This document shows positions 1 through 8,224 of a DNA stretch of 29,172 bases, one piece after another. This DNA comes from Ignavibacteriales bacterium. GTDB lineage: Bacteria > Bacteroidota > Ignavibacteria > Ignavibacteriales > Ignavibacteriaceae. Both the position numbers and the translations under genes were made by a program. Each line of letters begins with the position of its first letter. Within the stretch, counting starts at the first letter, position 1. Under the pieces are notes generated by a model. It was not told the origin of the DNA. It ran no database searches and saw only the letters and a program-made list of their open reading frames with translations. The stretch is taken from NCBI GenBank assembly GCA_020061995.1, contig JAGUXE010000138.1, positions 1-29,172 of the forward strand. The letters are read 5' to 3'.

Positions 1-2637
1 ATTCTTAGAGTTCTTGATTATGGCTATTACGAAGGACGCTTCTTTGAACTTCTCGAATTTGCCGCTGGCGGAACACTTGATACTTATCTGCCAATAAAAG
101 ATATGAAGAGAATTAAAGAGATTGTTGATGAAACAACAGATGCTCTCGAATATTGCCACAGCAAAGGTATTATCCATCGCGATATAAAACCCGAAAATAT
201 CTTTTGCAAAAATGCCGACGGAAGTGATGTTTTAATTGGTGATTTCGGTATCTCATCTCTACTCGATGAAAACCAGGAAGCTCAAGTTACAGGTCAAGCA
301 AGAACCATGGTTTATGCGGCTCCCGAGCTTTATCAAAGTCTTGACGGAAAAGCATTCGTTAGTAAAGAACTTGATTATTATGCGCTCGGTATAATGCTTA
401 TCAAAATATGGACGGCAGAAAATCCGTTTAAAGGAATTCCCGAAATGGGAATTATGAGAATTAAAAACCTCGGCAAAATTAATATCCCCGAAGATATGCC
501 TGCTGAACTTAAAAATCTTATTAAAGGATTAACTGTTGTAAGCATTGATAAACGCTGGGGTTATCAAGAAATTAAAAAATGGATGCGTGGTGAAGCTGTT
601 TCTGTTTTTGTTGAACAAGATCAATCAAAGTATAAACCATTCGTTTATGACTCCGACCAGGATTTAGTTGCCAATACTCCAATTGAAATGGCAAAATTGT
701 TGCAAGATCATCCTGCCATCGGTAAAAAATATTTATATAGAGGAAAGATTAAAAACTGGCTTGATGAGTGTAACAATCTAAAACTCTCTGTTACTCTTGA
801 AGAAATTTATGAAACTAATTATCCGAAAGATGAAGAAGCCGGATTACAAGCCGCTATCTTCATGCTTGATCCTGACCTTCCATACATAGCCGTTGACGGA
901 ACAAAGTGTCGTTCAATTGAAGATTTTGTGATGGTACTGCAAAACAATAAAGAAGAATATATGGAGAGACTTAAAAATAGAAATGATGCTTTCTACCTCT
1001 ATTTTTCAGCTCACGGTTTAAATAAAGAAGTAAAACAATTCAGAAAATACTTCAAAGATTATGTTGACTATATAGCAATCCTCCACGTCATCTATACCCT
1101 CAACCCCGAAGCTCCATTTATGTTTGATGAAGGTGATCCGATAACCACTCCGGAGGAATTGTCCAGCCGTTTTTGGGATGAACCTGATAGAGGAAAAGAA
1201 GTTCTCTTTAGCCATGAGGTTGGAGCATGGATTTACTATATCGATCAAGGTTTGCTCGAACAAATTAATTCTATAGTTGAGCAATTTGAAAAGAATCAAG
1301 CTGCCGGTTTGGTTTGTGCGGCATATGCGCTTGACCCATCTATCGGTTATAATGCTCTTGATGATTCATACTGTACAACAAAAGAAGAACTTGCAGAAGC
1401 GTTATCCAATAATGTAAAAAAATATTCTAAACAGCTTAAAAACGGTAACGATGAATTTTACATGTTCTTAATTGCCCGCGGATTAACTAATGAATACAAT
1501 GCCTTTAGAGGTTTTTATTCTAAAGGTTATAACAAAGGAAAGATCGGCTATACAAGTGCCGATATTTCTACATATAAAATAATACGCGGTTTTGGGGGTG
1601 AAACTCCTTTTTATTTTGAAGGAAAGAAATTCACCAAACCGGATCAACTTCAAAAAGTTGATAATAATATCAAAGCAAAACTTCTACCTGAATTAGAGAA
1701 AAAAGATTCTCTGCTGAATGCATGGCTAAGTGTTTTCTTTCATGAAGATCCTTTTCTTGTTTTCAAGAAGCGAGGAGATTATGAGAATAAATTGAAAGAA
1801 TATGTTCAGTTTGTTGAGAGTATTAATCCCGAGAATACTTTTGTAAAACGATTTAATACGGGGGTAAAATATTTCAACGACATGATAACAAAAGAAGGTG
1901 CTGTTGATCAACGGTTTAATTTAGTGAAATGGATTTTCCTAATCTTCCCTGTACTCTGCGCCGGAGTGTTGATGTATTATGTCTATAATTTGGAAAGTAA
2001 CCCCTTACCGGGCGCTTTCTGGGATGTAAGTTCCTACTACTATATCGTAATGATAATTTTAACTATGGGATTCGTTCTGTTAGGAATGATAGACGATGGT
2101 GAATTTTCTTTCAGCACACTATTGTTTGGTGGACCAATTGTCGGTCTTATTGCCGGTGTAGTTGTTTATTACTTATTCATGCTTACAATTTCACTCTGGT
2201 ATTTACTTGCAGGGATTTTAGCCGTTGCTCTTTATTTCGTATTCGATAAAATTCTCAAAGGAAAGTATACCGATGCAAATTTGAGGAACCAATTATTTGA
2301 TCCGAATGACTTCAGCGGTTATGTTTATGAACCACTTCAATTCGCTTTTAATGATGAACCTAAATTCGAAAGCTCAAAAGATGATTTATTGAAGACTTAC
2401 AAAAAAGCAAGAAGATCAACTAAATTCATGATTTTCCGATATAGCGCTTTACCTTCTCTCGCTTTTGCAACATTGTTATTCTTCCTCATCTATCTTGATC
2501 CTCAATACAAAGAAGTTTTACACCCGGAAGAATTTCGTCAAGAACAAATTCAAGACTCAATTAAAGCAGCTAACGAGAAAAAAGCGGCAGAAGAAGCGGC
2601 TAAAAAACCAACACGTAGAACAAGAAGAACAAGATAA
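1..2637 (+). CDS. Membrane-anchored Ser/Thr protein kinase with repeat region (5' partial)
   Basis: The reading frame is open from base 1, so the true start lies upstream and the kinase N-lobe (glycine loop, VAIK lysine) is missing. Visible kinase motifs are HRDIKPEN (nt 175-198), DFG (nt 241-249) and APE (nt 319-327), so the catalytic loop looks active. After the kinase (to about nt 600) comes a roughly 1.1 kb region of diverged 70-80 residue repeats; the two clearest copies are nt 844-1053 and 1306-1518. About five hydrophobic segments follow (near nt 1927-1986, 2029-2091, 2113-2187, 2188-2244 and 2431-2496), then a Lys/Arg/Ala-rich tail. It is probably an inner-membrane kinase with a cytoplasmic catalytic domain. 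The stop lies 2 nt before the AAA+ gene, implying one transcript. It should phosphorylate Ser/Thr on cassette partners (inference). The role of the repeats is unknown. Confidence 0.9.
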   Translation: MLRVLDYGYYEGRFFELLEFAAGGTLDTYLPIKDMKRIKEIVDETTDALEYCHSKGIIHRDIKPENIFCKNADGSDVLIGDFGISSLLDENQEAQVTGQARTMVYAAPELYQSLDGKAFVSKELDYYALGIMLIKIWTAENPFKGIPEMGIMRIKNLGKINIPEDMPAELKNLIKGLTVVSIDKRWGYQEIKKWMRGEAVSVFVEQDQSKYKPFVYDSDQDLVANTPIEMAKLLQDHPAIGKKYLYRGKIKNWLDECNNLKLSVTLEEIYETNYPKDEEAGLQAAIFMLDPDLPYIAVDGTKCRSIEDFVMVLQNNKEEYMERLKNRNDAFYLYFSAHGLNKEVKQFRKYFKDYVDYIAILHVIYTLNPEAPFMFDEGDPITTPEELSSRFWDEPDRGKEVLFSHEVGAWIYYIDQGLLEQINSIVEQFEKNQAAGLVCAAYALDPSIGYNALDDSYCTTKEELAEALSNNVKKYSKQLKNGNDEFYMFLIARGLTNEYNAFRGFYSKGYNKGKIGYTSADISTYKIIRGFGGETPFYFEGKKFTKPDQLQKVDNNIKAKLLPELEKKDSLLNAWLSVFFHEDPFLVFKKRGDYENKLKEYVQFVESINPENTFVKRFNTGVKYFNDMITKEGAVDQRFNLVKWIFLIFPVLCAGVLMYYVYNLESNPLPGAFWDVSSYYYIVMIILTMGFVLLGMIDDGEFSFSTLLFGGPIVGLIAGVVVYYLFMLTISLWYLLAGILAVALYFVFDKILKGKYTDANLRNQLFDPNDFSGYVYEPLQFAFNDEPKFESSKDDLLKTYKKARRSTKFMIFRYSALPSLAFATLLFFLIYLDPQYKEVLHPEEFRQEQIQDSIKAANEKKAAEEAAKKPTRRTRRTR

Positions 2638-2639
2638 TT

Positions 2640-5600
2640 ATGCATATTCAATGTGATAAATGTTCAACCCAAAATAGAGATATTGCAAAGTATTGCAAGA
2701 TTTGCGGACAACCGATTTTGTCCGAATCAACCTCACTGCTCGAAGACATGATAGGTCTTGGTGAAGTTAAAAACGAAATCAAATCGTTAATTAACATTAC
2801 CAAAGCCATGCAAAAACGGCAGGGGGGAAGCGCATTCAAAATTAATTTGCATAGCATAATAATCGGAAATGCCGGCACAGGTAAAAGTGCACTTGTAAAA
2901 ATTTTAGAGCAACTCTATTTTCAAAATGGAATTACAACCAAACCAACAGCCGAAGTAATTGATGCAGTTGATTATCCTGCTTACTCACAAAAGTTATCTC
3001 AAAATCTCCCTAATCTAAAGGGGGGAATTTTGTTTATTGATAACGCTCAAAAACTTATCCCCGGTGGATTTGCTTCGGACATAAATCAACTTGATAAACT
3101 TTTTTCTGAAATGGATAAATTCGGATTTGATCCGATTGTAATTCTTGCCGGATTGCCAAAAGGATTTGAAGAGTTCCTCGAAAAAAATCCTTCGGTTAAA
3201 AACAGATTTAAGTATTTATTCAAGCTGCCCGATTATTCTTCAAACGAGCTTTATCAGATAAGTGTAAATAAACTTAAACCCTATTCGCTTACGTTAAATG
3301 ATGATTCTGAAAAAAGATTGAAATCATTATTTAAGCAGGCAATAAAAACAAAAAATGAATCTTTCGGTAACGCACATCTTGCCACAAATACCGCCGAAAA
3401 TATTTTCAAATCTTATCTCGCCCGCATAGGCAAAGGGGCAAACGATGATAGCATTGTTTTAGTTGATGATATTCACGGAGACGTTCCGGTTGAAAGAAGT
3501 CTCGATGAAATTATGACCGAGCTTGATGAATTCATCGGAATGGATAATGTAAAAGCCGCCGTTAAAGAAATTGCAAAACAAGTTCAAATGCAGCAAGAGC
3601 GTGCATTACGCGGTTTAGCCGACGATGAAAAATTCGGTATTCATATCGTACTTACAGGAAATCCCGGTACCGGCAAAACAACAATTGCCCGCAAACTCGG
3701 TGATATTTTTGCAGCAATCGGTTATCTTGATAGCGGGCACGTTCTTGAAACAGACCGCTCACAACTTGTCGGACAATATCAGGGGGAAACTCCCAAAATA
3801 GTCACCGAAGCAATTAATAAAGCGATGGGGGGAATTCTATTTGTTGATGAAGCTTATGCGCTTGCCCCGCAAAGCGGTGATGGTTCAAAGGATAAATATG
3901 GTACTGAAGCAATTGAAACTTTGATGAAGCGTATGGAAGATGACCGGGGCAAATTTGTTATGATTGCCGCCGGTTATCAATTGGAGATGCAAAACTTTCT
4001 AAATTCAAATCCCGGTATGAAAAGCCGCTTCAATAAATATCTTCATATAAACGATTATAACCCGGATGAGTTGCTTCTCATTTATAAAGGTTTTATCAAA
4101 AAGAAAAAATATGTGTTAAGTCCCGAAGCAGAAGAAATCGCAAAGAAAGCAATAAAAGCAATCCACGATTCACGCGATAAAAATTTCGGTAACGGACGCG
4201 AAATGAGAAAACTTTTTGAAGATACTGTTACTAAGTTTTCTGATAGGCTCGGTAAACTTGATCCCGCTTCAATTACTGATGATTCAGTTTATACAACAGT
4301 TCAACCTGAAGATATACCGTTTACAGTGAAGAAAGAGCTTTCTGTTGATGAGGTTATGGTTGACTTGAATAAACTAACCGGAATGAAAACAATTAAAGAT
4401 GAAGTTAAAAATCTTGTCGATTATCTTAACTTCGAAAAGAAGCGTGCTGAAGCAGGTGGAAAGGAGACTCAACTTAGTCTTCATTTTGTTTTTACCGGAA
4501 ATCCCGGAACGGGAAAAACAACCGTTGCCCGTTTAATGGGAAAAATATTTTCCTCCCTCGGATTATTGCCGCGCGGTCATTTAATTGAAGCAGACCGCTC
4601 TAAACTTGTTGCAGGTTACAGCGGACAAACCGCCATCAAAACAAATCAACTTATCGACTCTGCAATGGGCGGCTTATTATTTATCGATGAGGCATATACA
4701 CTAAGCAGCGGCGATTCAAGTTTCGGTAAAGAAGCTATTGATACTTTACTAAAAAGAATGGAAGATGATAGAGGAAAGTTTGTTGTTATTGTTGCCGGGT
4801 ATACACAACAAATGAAAGATTTTCTTGAGACAAATCCAGGGTTACAATCGAGATTTACAAAGACAATCCATTTCGACGATTACAACGGTAAAGAAATGGC
4901 GCAGATTTACGAAAAACTTGTAACCGAAAAAGATATGTCACTCGAAGGTGAAGCCGCCTCCAATCTTGTTGAGTATTTTGAAGAACTATATGATAAACGT
5001 GATAAGAATTTCGGTAATGCGCGGGAAGTTAGAAATATTTTTGAATCATCACTTCAAAAACAGAGTGCCCGCTTAAGCAAGTTAAATGTAGATGAATTGA
5101 ATGATAAAGACCTGAATACGATTACTAAGGATGATCTCGGAATCAATATTAAAAAGAAAAAATCCATTCCCGAAATACTTTCAGAGCTTGATGAATTTAT
5201 CGGAATGGATAATGTTAAGGCTGCAGTTCGCGAAATTGCCCAGCAAATTCAAGTTCAGCAAGAACGATTTAAACGCGGGCTTGGTGATAAGGAAAGTTTG
5301 GGTATTCATTTTATTCTTACAGGAAATCCGGGAACGGGTAAAACAACTATTTCACGAAAACTTGGTGAGATATTTAAAGCAGTCGATTTTCTTTCAAAAG
5401 GACACGTTATCGAAACCGATAGAAGTAGCTTAGTCGGACAATATATCGGACAAACTCCAAAACTTGTAAACGAGCAAATTGAAAAAGCAATGGGAGGAAT
5501 TCTCTTTGTTGATGAAGCTTACACACTTGCTGCATCATCAAGCGGAAGCACCGATGCTTTTGGCAAAGAAGCAATCGAAACTTTGATGAAACGAATGGAA

Positions 5601-6815
5601 GATGACCGCGGTAAATATGTTGTTATCGCTGCAGGTTATCAACAAGAAATGGATCGCTTCTTAAATACAAATCCAGGAATGAAAAGTCGCTTCAATAAAT
5701 ATCTTCACATCGAAGATTATAAACCTGATGAATTGGTTCGCATCTATAAACAATTTTTAAGTAAACGTAAATTTATTCTTCATCCTGATGCAGATGATAT
5801 TTTGGCAAAGGCAATCAAAGTTATTTACGATGGGCGTGATAAAAACTTTGCGAATGCCCGCGAGATGAGAAAACTCTTTGAAGATACAATCAACCGTTTT
5901 TCTGACAGAATCGGAAAACTTAAGCCAGAAGAGATCACCGACAACAATGTTTTTGTAACAATTCTTCCGCAAGACATTCCTTTCGATAAAAAGCAAGAGA
6001 TTAACATTGATGATGTAATATCAGAACTTGATAAACTTACGGGAATGAAAAGCATTAAAGAAGAAGTTAGAAGTCTTGTTGATTTCCTTAACGTTGAAAA
6101 ACTAAGAAGTGAATCCGGTGGAGGGGAAACTCAACTTAGTCTTCACTTCATATTTACCGGTAACCCGGGAACGGGAAAAACTACAGTCGCCAGATTAATG
6201 GGAAAAATATTTAAAGGATTAGACTTGCTTCCACGCGGTCACGTTGTTGAAGCCGACCGCTCTAAACTTGTTGCTCAGTACATTGGACAAACCTCTATAA
6301 AAACAAACGACCTTATCGATCAAGCGATGGGGGGAATTTTATTTATAGATGAAGCATACACGTTAAGCTCCGGTGGCGCAAGCGATTTTGGTAAAGAGGC
6401 AATTGATACACTATTAAAACGGCTTGAAGATGATAGAGGCAAATTTATTTGTGTTATTGCAGGATATACAGATCAAATGCATGATTTTATTCAGACAAAT
6501 CCTGGGTTAACATCCCGCTTCGCAAAGAAAATTCACTTTGTTGATTACAACGGTGAAGAGATGACAGAAATTTTTGTAAAGATGATTAATAACAAATCGA
6601 TGAAAATAAATCCGGAAACCGAAGAATGGATTCGAAACTACTTCGATCAACTATATGAAAATAGAGATAAAAATTTTGGTAATGCAAGAACTGTTAGAAA
6701 TATATTTGAAGCGGCTTTACAAAAACAGAGTTCGCGGGTTACGGTTTTAGTTAAATCCGGAATCACTGATCCGGTGATAATCAATACACTTATTAAGGAG
6801 GATATCGAATCATGA
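2640..6815 (+). CDS. Zinc-ribbon protein with five tandem AAA+ (CbbX/EccA-like) modules
   Basis: This 1391-residue protein starts with a Cys4 zinc ribbon (C5, C8, C19, C22), followed by five AAA+ modules. Walker A lysines are K82, K346, K626, K901 and K1180. Walker B is DE in modules 2-5 (D403/E404, D683/E684, D958/E959, D1237/E1238) but reads FIDNAQ in module 1 (D134), without the catalytic Glu. Modules 2-5 have the CbbX/CfqX hallmarks: GNPGTGKTT, an aromatic pore loop such as LVGQYIGQT, and NPGxxSRF. Modules 2 and 4 (xIGMDNVKAAV) resemble each other, as do 3 and 5 (LTGMKxIKxEV), giving A-B-A-B from duplication of a pair of about 555 residues. Family members such as the rubisco activase CbbX are usually single-module hexameric remodellers, so this concatenation is unusual. 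The gene follows the kinase by 2 nt and overlaps the FHA gene by 4 nt. The substrate is unknown. Confidence 0.93.
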   Translation: MHIQCDKCSTQNRDIAKYCKICGQPILSESTSLLEDMIGLGEVKNEIKSLINITKAMQKRQGGSAFKINLHSIIIGNAGTGKSALVKILEQLYFQNGITTKPTAEVIDAVDYPAYSQKLSQNLPNLKGGILFIDNAQKLIPGGFASDINQLDKLFSEMDKFGFDPIVILAGLPKGFEEFLEKNPSVKNRFKYLFKLPDYSSNELYQISVNKLKPYSLTLNDDSEKRLKSLFKQAIKTKNESFGNAHLATNTAENIFKSYLARIGKGANDDSIVLVDDIHGDVPVERSLDEIMTELDEFIGMDNVKAAVKEIAKQVQMQQERALRGLADDEKFGIHIVLTGNPGTGKTTIARKLGDIFAAIGYLDSGHVLETDRSQLVGQYQGETPKIVTEAINKAMGGILFVDEAYALAPQSGDGSKDKYGTEAIETLMKRMEDDRGKFVMIAAGYQLEMQNFLNSNPGMKSRFNKYLHINDYNPDELLLIYKGFIKKKKYVLSPEAEEIAKKAIKAIHDSRDKNFGNGREMRKLFEDTVTKFSDRLGKLDPASITDDSVYTTVQPEDIPFTVKKELSVDEVMVDLNKLTGMKTIKDEVKNLVDYLNFEKKRAEAGGKETQLSLHFVFTGNPGTGKTTVARLMGKIFSSLGLLPRGHLIEADRSKLVAGYSGQTAIKTNQLIDSAMGGLLFIDEAYTLSSGDSSFGKEAIDTLLKRMEDDRGKFVVIVAGYTQQMKDFLETNPGLQSRFTKTIHFDDYNGKEMAQIYEKLVTEKDMSLEGEAASNLVEYFEELYDKRDKNFGNAREVRNIFESSLQKQSARLSKLNVDELNDKDLNTITKDDLGINIKKKKSIPEILSELDEFIGMDNVKAAVREIAQQIQVQQERFKRGLGDKESLGIHFILTGNPGTGKTTISRKLGEIFKAVDFLSKGHVIETDRSSLVGQYIGQTPKLVNEQIEKAMGGILFVDEAYTLAASSSGSTDAFGKEAIETLMKRMEDDRGKYVVIAAGYQQEMDRFLNTNPGMKSRFNKYLHIEDYKPDELVRIYKQFLSKRKFILHPDADDILAKAIKVIYDGRDKNFANAREMRKLFEDTINRFSDRIGKLKPEEITDNNVFVTILPQDIPFDKKQEINIDDVISELDKLTGMKSIKEEVRSLVDFLNVEKLRSESGGGETQLSLHFIFTGNPGTGKTTVARLMGKIFKGLDLLPRGHVVEADRSKLVAQYIGQTSIKTNDLIDQAMGGILFIDEAYTLSSGGASDFGKEAIDTLLKRLEDDRGKFICVIAGYTDQMHDFIQTNPGLTSRFAKKIHFVDYNGEEMTEIFVKMINNKSMKINPETEEWIRNYFDQLYENRDKNFGNARTVRNIFEAALQKQSSRVTVLVKSGITDPVIINTLIKEDIES
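6795..6800 (+). promoter_or_regulatory. Shine-Dalgarno for the FHA gene
   Basis: AAGGAG lies 11 nt before the ATG at 6812, inside the 3' end of the AAA+ coding sequence. With the ATGA stop/start overlap it supports this start and translational coupling. Confidence 0.65.
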
Positions 6816-7435
6816 TTTGCGCTAAATGTAAAGCCGATGTTGAATTTGATTCTTTCTTTTGCGATCAATGTGGTATTGAAATTTTAATTTGCCCAACATG
6901 TCGAAACCCGAAGACCGGAAAAGTCTGTACGACAGATGGAACAAAGCTTGTTACAGCCAAAGATTTTGCTGCAATGAAAAATGCACAAAGTAACATAACA
7001 TCTAAAACAGAAGTTGTTCCCGATAAACCAATAATTAATGCTCCAACACAACCCGCTCCTCAGGTTGGACAAACTCAAACACCGCAAGCCACAAGTGGTG
7101 TATCCGAATTAAAATTCGTTAACAACTCATTGAATCTTATTCTAAAGTTAAACCATGACGATATTATCGGGAGAAAGCAGGGACCGCTTGCTCCATTGCT
7201 CTCCTCATATAATCAATTAAGCGGTAAACATGCACAAATTAAATTTTTACAGGGTGCCGGCTGGCACATACTTGATCTTGACTCTTCAAACGGGACAACA
7301 TATAACGGTAAAAAACTTCAACCTATGATTTTGCATCAACTTGTAAATAATACGAAAATTATTCTTGCAAACATCGAATTTTTAGTTCAGATTAGTTCTG
7401 AAGAAGTTGACCTAGATAAAACCGTGAGAATTTGA
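6812..7435 (+). CDS. Double zinc-ribbon FHA-domain protein
   Basis: This 207-residue protein begins with cysteine pairs C3/C6, C17/C20 and C27/C30 plus C39, consistent with one complete and one partial zinc ribbon. A Pro/Gln/Thr-rich linker (about residues 60-97) leads to an FHA domain (about 100-195). The FHA phosphothreonine-binding signature is intact: G120-R121, S137 and H140 (LSGKH), and SNGT at 159-162 followed by N165-G166. FHA domains bind phosphothreonine peptides, so this is the likely reader of the adjacent kinase. The acidic tail EEVDLDKTVRI carries Thr204, a plausible phosphorylation site (inference). The start overlaps the AAA+ stop (ATGA), and the stop overlaps the PP2C start. 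The N-terminal ribbon resembles that of the AAA+ protein. Confidence 0.93.
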   Translation: MICAKCKADVEFDSFFCDQCGIEILICPTCRNPKTGKVCTTDGTKLVTAKDFAAMKNAQSNITSKTEVVPDKPIINAPTQPAPQVGQTQTPQATSGVSELKFVNNSLNLILKLNHDDIIGRKQGPLAPLLSSYNQLSGKHAQIKFLQGAGWHILDLDSSNGTTYNGKKLQPMILHQLVNNTKIILANIEFLVQISSEEVDLDKTVRI

Positions 7436-8217
7436 TGAAGATTCTGACCATGAATATTGATGCCGTTTGTGATGTTGGAGCTGTAAGAACTAACAACGAA
7501 GATATTATTTCTATTGATGGAATGATTTTTCGCAACAACAGTTTTCAACTTACACTTGAACCAACCGAAACTAACAACCGATTTCTTATTGCTGTGAGCG
7601 ATGGAATGGGGGGACATAATGCGGGTGAAGTTGCAAGTGAAATTGTATTAAATGAACTTCATCTGTTTAAACAAGAGCTTCCTGAAAACATTTCTTTTGA
7701 TGCAGATAACTTAAAGGTGATTTTTCAGAATAAAGTTAAAGAAATCCACAAAAAACTTAACGAAGAAGGGAAAAAAGATTCCTCTAAACATGGAATGGGA
7801 GCAACTTTAATAGCTTTACTAATTCTGAATAATAGAATTTATTATTTTAGCGCAGGTGACAGCAGACTTTATCGTTTCAGAAGAGGAATATTAAAAAAAA
7901 TCTCCAAAGATCATTCACTCGCCGAACTTATTGGAGATGCAAGAAGTAAATCACACTTAATTCTTAACTCGATTGGCGGCGGAGAATCTGTCTTCATAGA
8001 CTTCATTGAAATTACTGATCAATTATTAAATGAAGATTCGCTCCTTTTATGCAGCGACGGTTTAACCGATATGCTTACTGATGATGAAATTGAAAACGAT
8101 CTTGAAAACAATTACTCTGCAACAACTCTTTGCAATAAAGCGAAGTCTGCCGGCGGAAGGGATAACATAAGTATTGTGTTGGTTAAATTAAATCTTGAAG
8201 CTGAAATAGAAGATTAA
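7435..8217 (+). CDS. PP2C-family protein serine/threonine phosphatase
   Basis: This 260-residue protein has the PP2C (PPM) metal-dependent phosphatase motifs in order: D13 and E22-D23 in DVGAVRTNNED, D56-G57 in VSDGMGGHNAGE, the GMGAT strand near 120, GDSRLY (D142), SDGLTD (D208) and GGRDN (D243). These aspartates hold the two Mg/Mn ions that activate water. It is a stand-alone cytoplasmic enzyme with no membrane segment or extra sensor domain. I chose ATG 7435, which shares one base with the FHA stop. A TTG one codon upstream (7432) and an ATG at 7450 are alternatives; the latter leaves a short leader before the conserved DVG. It should reverse phosphorylation by the kinase encoded three genes upstream. 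Confidence 0.95.
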   Translation: MKILTMNIDAVCDVGAVRTNNEDIISIDGMIFRNNSFQLTLEPTETNNRFLIAVSDGMGGHNAGEVASEIVLNELHLFKQELPENISFDADNLKVIFQNKVKEIHKKLNEEGKKDSSKHGMGATLIALLILNNRIYYFSAGDSRLYRFRRGILKKISKDHSLAELIGDARSKSHLILNSIGGGESVFIDFIEITDQLLNEDSLLLCSDGLTDMLTDDEIENDLENNYSATTLCNKAKSAGGRDNISIVLVKLNLEAEIED

Positions 8218-8224
8218 CCAATCA

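Noticed and set aside
1018..1299. 93-codon antisense frame inside the kinase gene
   Set aside because: The plus frame shows conserved repeat structure over the same bases; the antisense frame is a composition effect.
2640..6815. Type VII secretion EccA or rubisco activase CbbX
   Set aside because: The family is the same, but no ESX or rubisco gene is present and the five-module architecture differs from both.
1..8217. T6SS threonine-phosphorylation module (PpkA/PppA/Fha)
   Set aside because: Same functional classes are present, but no T6SS structural gene is visible and the AAA+ protein is CbbX-like, not ClpV.
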